Below, piece by piece: positions 7,597-9,434 of a stretch of DNA of 9,434 nt. How positions within the stretch are numbered: the stretch's first letter is position 1; the number at the start of each line of letters is the position of its first letter. The position numbers and the translations under genes were made by a program. This DNA comes from Pseudomonadota bacterium (lineage in GTDB: Bacteria; Pseudomonadota; Gammaproteobacteria; JAKAQQ01): contig JAKAQQ010000011.1 of the NCBI GenBank assembly GCA_021819635.1, positions 1 through 9,434 of the forward strand. Direction: 5' to 3'. Below the pieces are notes generated by a model, which saw nothing but the letters and a program-made list of their open reading frames with translations, did no database searches and was not told the origin of the DNA.

Positions 7597-7621
7597 CGGA
7601 CGCGGCCCCGCGCCGTGTCCG
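7597..7621 (+). other. Stable intercistronic hairpin between coxB and coxA
   Basis: CGGACGCGGC at 7597-7606 pairs with GCCGTGTCCG at 7612-7621 to give a 10-bp stem (nine Watson-Crick pairs and one G-U) closed by a 5-nt loop. It is followed by CGTTCCCTT rather than a U tract, so it is unlikely to be a full terminator. It lies about 40 nt upstream of the coxA start. It could stabilise the coxA message against 3'-to-5' decay or cause partial termination; both roles are inferred. Confidence 0.5.
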
Positions 7622-7661
7622 CGTTCCCTTCGCCCGTAACCTCCCCGCGGAGACGACATCC

Positions 7662-9248
7662 ATGAGCAGCGACGCCCACGCCCTCACCCACGACCACGCA
7701 GGGGAACACGCCCCCCCGCGCGGGCTCATGCGCTGGATCACGACCACCAACCACAAAGACATCGGGACGATGTATCTCGTCCTCAGCCTGATCATGTTCT
7801 TTGTCGGCGGCGCGATGGCGATGGTCATCCGCGCCCAACTCTTCCGCCCCGACATGCAGCTCGTCACGCCCCTCTTCTACAACCAGATGGCGACCATGCA
7901 CGGGCTCATCATGGTCTTCGGGGCCGTCATGCCGGCCTTCGTGGGTCTTGCCAACTGGATGATCCCGATGATGATCGGGGCGCCGGACATGGCGCTGCCG
8001 CGGCTCAACAACTGGAGCTTCTGGATCCTGCCCTTCGCCTTCACGCTTCTCCTCATCACCCTCTTCCTTCCCGGGGGCGGCCCCCAGGGCGGGTGGACGA
8101 TGTACGTGCCGTTCAATCTCCAGCTCGGCTACGGCTTTCCCTTCATGATCTTCGCCATCCACCTCATGGGCATCTCCTCGGTGATGGGGGCGATCAACAT
8201 CATCGCCACCATCCTCAACATGCGGGCCCCCGGCATGACGCTCATGAAGATGCCGCTCTTCGTCTGGTCGTGGCTCATCACCGCCTACCTTCTGATCGCC
8301 GTCATGCCGGTCCTCGCCGGCGGGGTCACGATGCAGCTCCTCGACCGCTACTTCGGCACGCACTTCTTCAGCGTGGCCGGAGGGGGATCGCCGATTCTCT
8401 GGGAGCACGTCTTCTGGTTCTTCGGGCACCCCGAGGTCTACATCATGATCCTGCCGGCGTTCGGGATCCTCTCGGAGATCATCCCGACCTTCGCGCGCAA
8501 GCCCATTTTCGGCTACCACTCGATGGTCTACGCGCTCGCCTCGATTGCCTTCCTCTCCTTCATCGTCTGGGGGCACCACATGTTCGTGGTCGGCATGCCG
8601 GTCGCCGCCGATCTCTTTTTCATGTTCGCCACCATGCTGATCGCCGTCCCGACCGGCATCAAGATCTTCAACTGGGTCGCGACCATGTGGAAAGGGTCAC
8701 TCACGTTCGAGACGCCCATGCTCTTTGCGGTGGCCTTCATCGTGCTCTTCACGATCGGCGGCTTTTCCGGAGTCATGCTGGCCCTCGTCCCGGCCGACTT
8801 CCAGTACAACAACAGTTACTTTGTCGTGGCTCATTTCCACTACGTGCTGGTGACGGGGGCGGTCTTCGCCATCATGGGGGCGGTCTACTACTGGCTGCCG
8901 AAGTGGACGGGGCACATGTACAACGAGTTCTGGGGCAAGACCCACTTCTGGCTGAGCGCCATTTCCGCCAACGTGCTCTACTTCCCGATGCACTTCCTCG
9001 GGCTCGCCGGCATGCCGCGGCGCGTTCCCGACTACCCCGTCCAGTTTGCCAACCTCAACATGGTCGCAAGCATCGGGGGCTTCGTCTTCGGCCTCTCCCA
9101 ACTCATCTTCGTCGCGGTCATTTTTTCCTGCGTCCGGGCCGGCAAGAAGGCCGAAGCGCGGGCCTGGGAGGGCGCCCACGGACTCGAATGGACGCTGCCG
9201 TCGCCGGCGCCGTACCACAGCTTCGCGACGCCCCCCGAAGTTGCCTGA
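7662..9248 (+). CDS. coxA: Cytochrome c oxidase subunit I (aa3, type A1)
   Basis: Catalytic, proton-pumping subunit of the terminal oxidase, reducing O2 to water at the heme a3-CuB site. It is a 528-residue polytopic membrane protein with a His-rich cytoplasmic N-terminus. Heme a ligands are His80 and His393, and the heme a3 ligand is His391 (VVAHFHYV). CuB ligands are His256, His305 and His306 (WGHHMF), with the cross-linking Tyr260. GHPEVY supplies Glu258, defining a type A1 enzyme. The D channel is complete (Asp109, Asn98, Asn116, Ser172/Ser173, Asn179), and the K channel has Lys334 (PTGIKIFNW). GLAGMPRRVPDYP carries the propionate-binding arginines. Oddity: the usual His-Asp Mg-ligand pair before the heme ligands is Asn383-Asn384 (QYNNSYFVVAHFHY). 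The ATG at 7662 has CGGAGA 8 nt upstream. Confidence 0.98.
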   Translation: MSSDAHALTHDHAGEHAPPRGLMRWITTTNHKDIGTMYLVLSLIMFFVGGAMAMVIRAQLFRPDMQLVTPLFYNQMATMHGLIMVFGAVMPAFVGLANWMIPMMIGAPDMALPRLNNWSFWILPFAFTLLLITLFLPGGGPQGGWTMYVPFNLQLGYGFPFMIFAIHLMGISSVMGAINIIATILNMRAPGMTLMKMPLFVWSWLITAYLLIAVMPVLAGGVTMQLLDRYFGTHFFSVAGGGSPILWEHVFWFFGHPEVYIMILPAFGILSEIIPTFARKPIFGYHSMVYALASIAFLSFIVWGHHMFVVGMPVAADLFFMFATMLIAVPTGIKIFNWVATMWKGSLTFETPMLFAVAFIVLFTIGGFSGVMLALVPADFQYNNSYFVVAHFHYVLVTGAVFAIMGAVYYWLPKWTGHMYNEFWGKTHFWLSAISANVLYFPMHFLGLAGMPRRVPDYPVQFANLNMVASIGGFVFGLSQLIFVAVIFSCVRAGKKAEARAWEGAHGLEWTLPSPAPYHSFATPPEVA

Positions 9249-9266
9249 CCACGGTGCCCGGGCGGC

Positions 9267-9392
9267 ATGAACGGGGCGAGCGAGGGGGATCCGGCGCGTG
9301 CGCGTCGCGTGCGGCGGCTGGCCTTCGTGTTGGCCGCCGTTTCCCTGCTGATCTATTTCGTGTACTATCTCGCCGGCTATCTTGTACGATGA
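9267..9392 (+). CDS. Small single-span membrane protein, putative oxidase assembly factor
   Basis: A 41-residue frame starting at ATG 9267, 18 bp after the coxA stop. It has a polar, basic N-terminus (GDPARARRVRR) followed by one hydrophobic segment (about residues 18-40, LAFVLAAVSLLIYFVYYLAG) and a terminal Arg. The positive charges before the helix predict an N-in topology. Very short single-span proteins annotated as cytochrome oxidase small assembly proteins occur just after subunit I genes in many proteobacteria. Size, topology and position fit, but the sequence is too short for certain assignment. Its TGA overlaps the next ATG (ATGA), which supports real translation. No convincing Shine-Dalgarno sequence is visible. 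Confidence 0.6.
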   Translation: MNGASEGDPARARRVRRLAFVLAAVSLLIYFVYYLAGYLVR

Positions 9393-9434
9393 CCGCGCGC
9401 CTGCGGCCCCGCTCTTTCGGGATGCGGATTTCCT
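9389..9434 (+). CDS. Start of next cox-cluster gene, cut by window edge
   Basis: An ATG at 9389 overlaps the stop of the small membrane protein as ATGA and opens a frame to the right edge: 15 codons, beginning MTARLRPRSFGMR. A second in-frame ATG lies at 9422. By position it could be ctaG (Cox11), coxC or another assembly gene, but the visible residues identify no family. Confidence 0.4.
   Translation, partial: MTARLRPRSFGMRIS

Noticed and set aside
7443..8579. A 378-codon minus-strand frame very rich in Asp, Glu, His and Arg
   Set aside because: It is the antisense of coxB and coxA membrane-helix codons. The charged composition is what the complement of hydrophobic codons yields, not evidence of a real acidic protein.

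Overview
This is an ordinary, densely coded chromosomal segment with very high GC (about 68% by eye). It comes from a proteobacterium, most likely a gammaproteobacterium. The reasons are the bioB-bioF-bioC-bioD gene order, a BirA-type operator in front of bioB, a proteobacterial PEP synthase, and an aa3-type cytochrome c oxidase cluster that carries a DUF2244 gene. The genus cannot be fixed from this window. I see no insertion sequence, prophage, tRNA, rRNA or CRISPR array. GTG starts are common and codons end mostly in G or C throughout, with no compositional break that would suggest recent transfer.

Layout. (1) 1-2150, minus strand: ppsA, phosphoenolpyruvate synthase, cut by the left window edge so that about the last 75-80 residues are missing. 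(2) 2151-2383: divergent regulatory region. It holds a perfect 8-bp inverted repeat (CTGTCAAC / GTTGACAG) with the half-site and spacing layout of a BirA operator. The right arm contains the TTGACA -35 box of a candidate bioB promoter. (3) 2384-6079, plus strand: bioB, bioF, bioC and bioD. Each of the three junctions is a GTGA overlap, where the next GTG start shares its TG with the previous TGA stop, so the four cistrons form one translationally coupled operon for the late steps of biotin synthesis. bioA and a BioC-partner esterase such as bioH are not in the window. (4) 6080-9434, plus strand: a cytochrome oxidase cluster. It starts with a DUF2244 membrane protein, followed by coxB (subunit II with CuA), coxA (subunit I), a 41-residue single-span membrane protein, and the first codons of another gene that overlaps it by ATGA.

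How the genes work together. BioC methylates a malonyl thioester so that it can enter fatty acid synthesis as a pimeloyl precursor. BioF condenses pimeloyl thioester with alanine, BioD closes the ureido ring, and BioB inserts sulfur. BirA would sense biotin demand and repress the operon. CoxB and CoxA form the catalytic core of a proton-pumping oxygen reductase. The D and K proton channel residues are intact, but the non-redox Mg site at the subunit I/II interface appears to be lost on both subunits. That is the most interesting protein-level observation here. I found no convincing evidence of a previously undescribed system.
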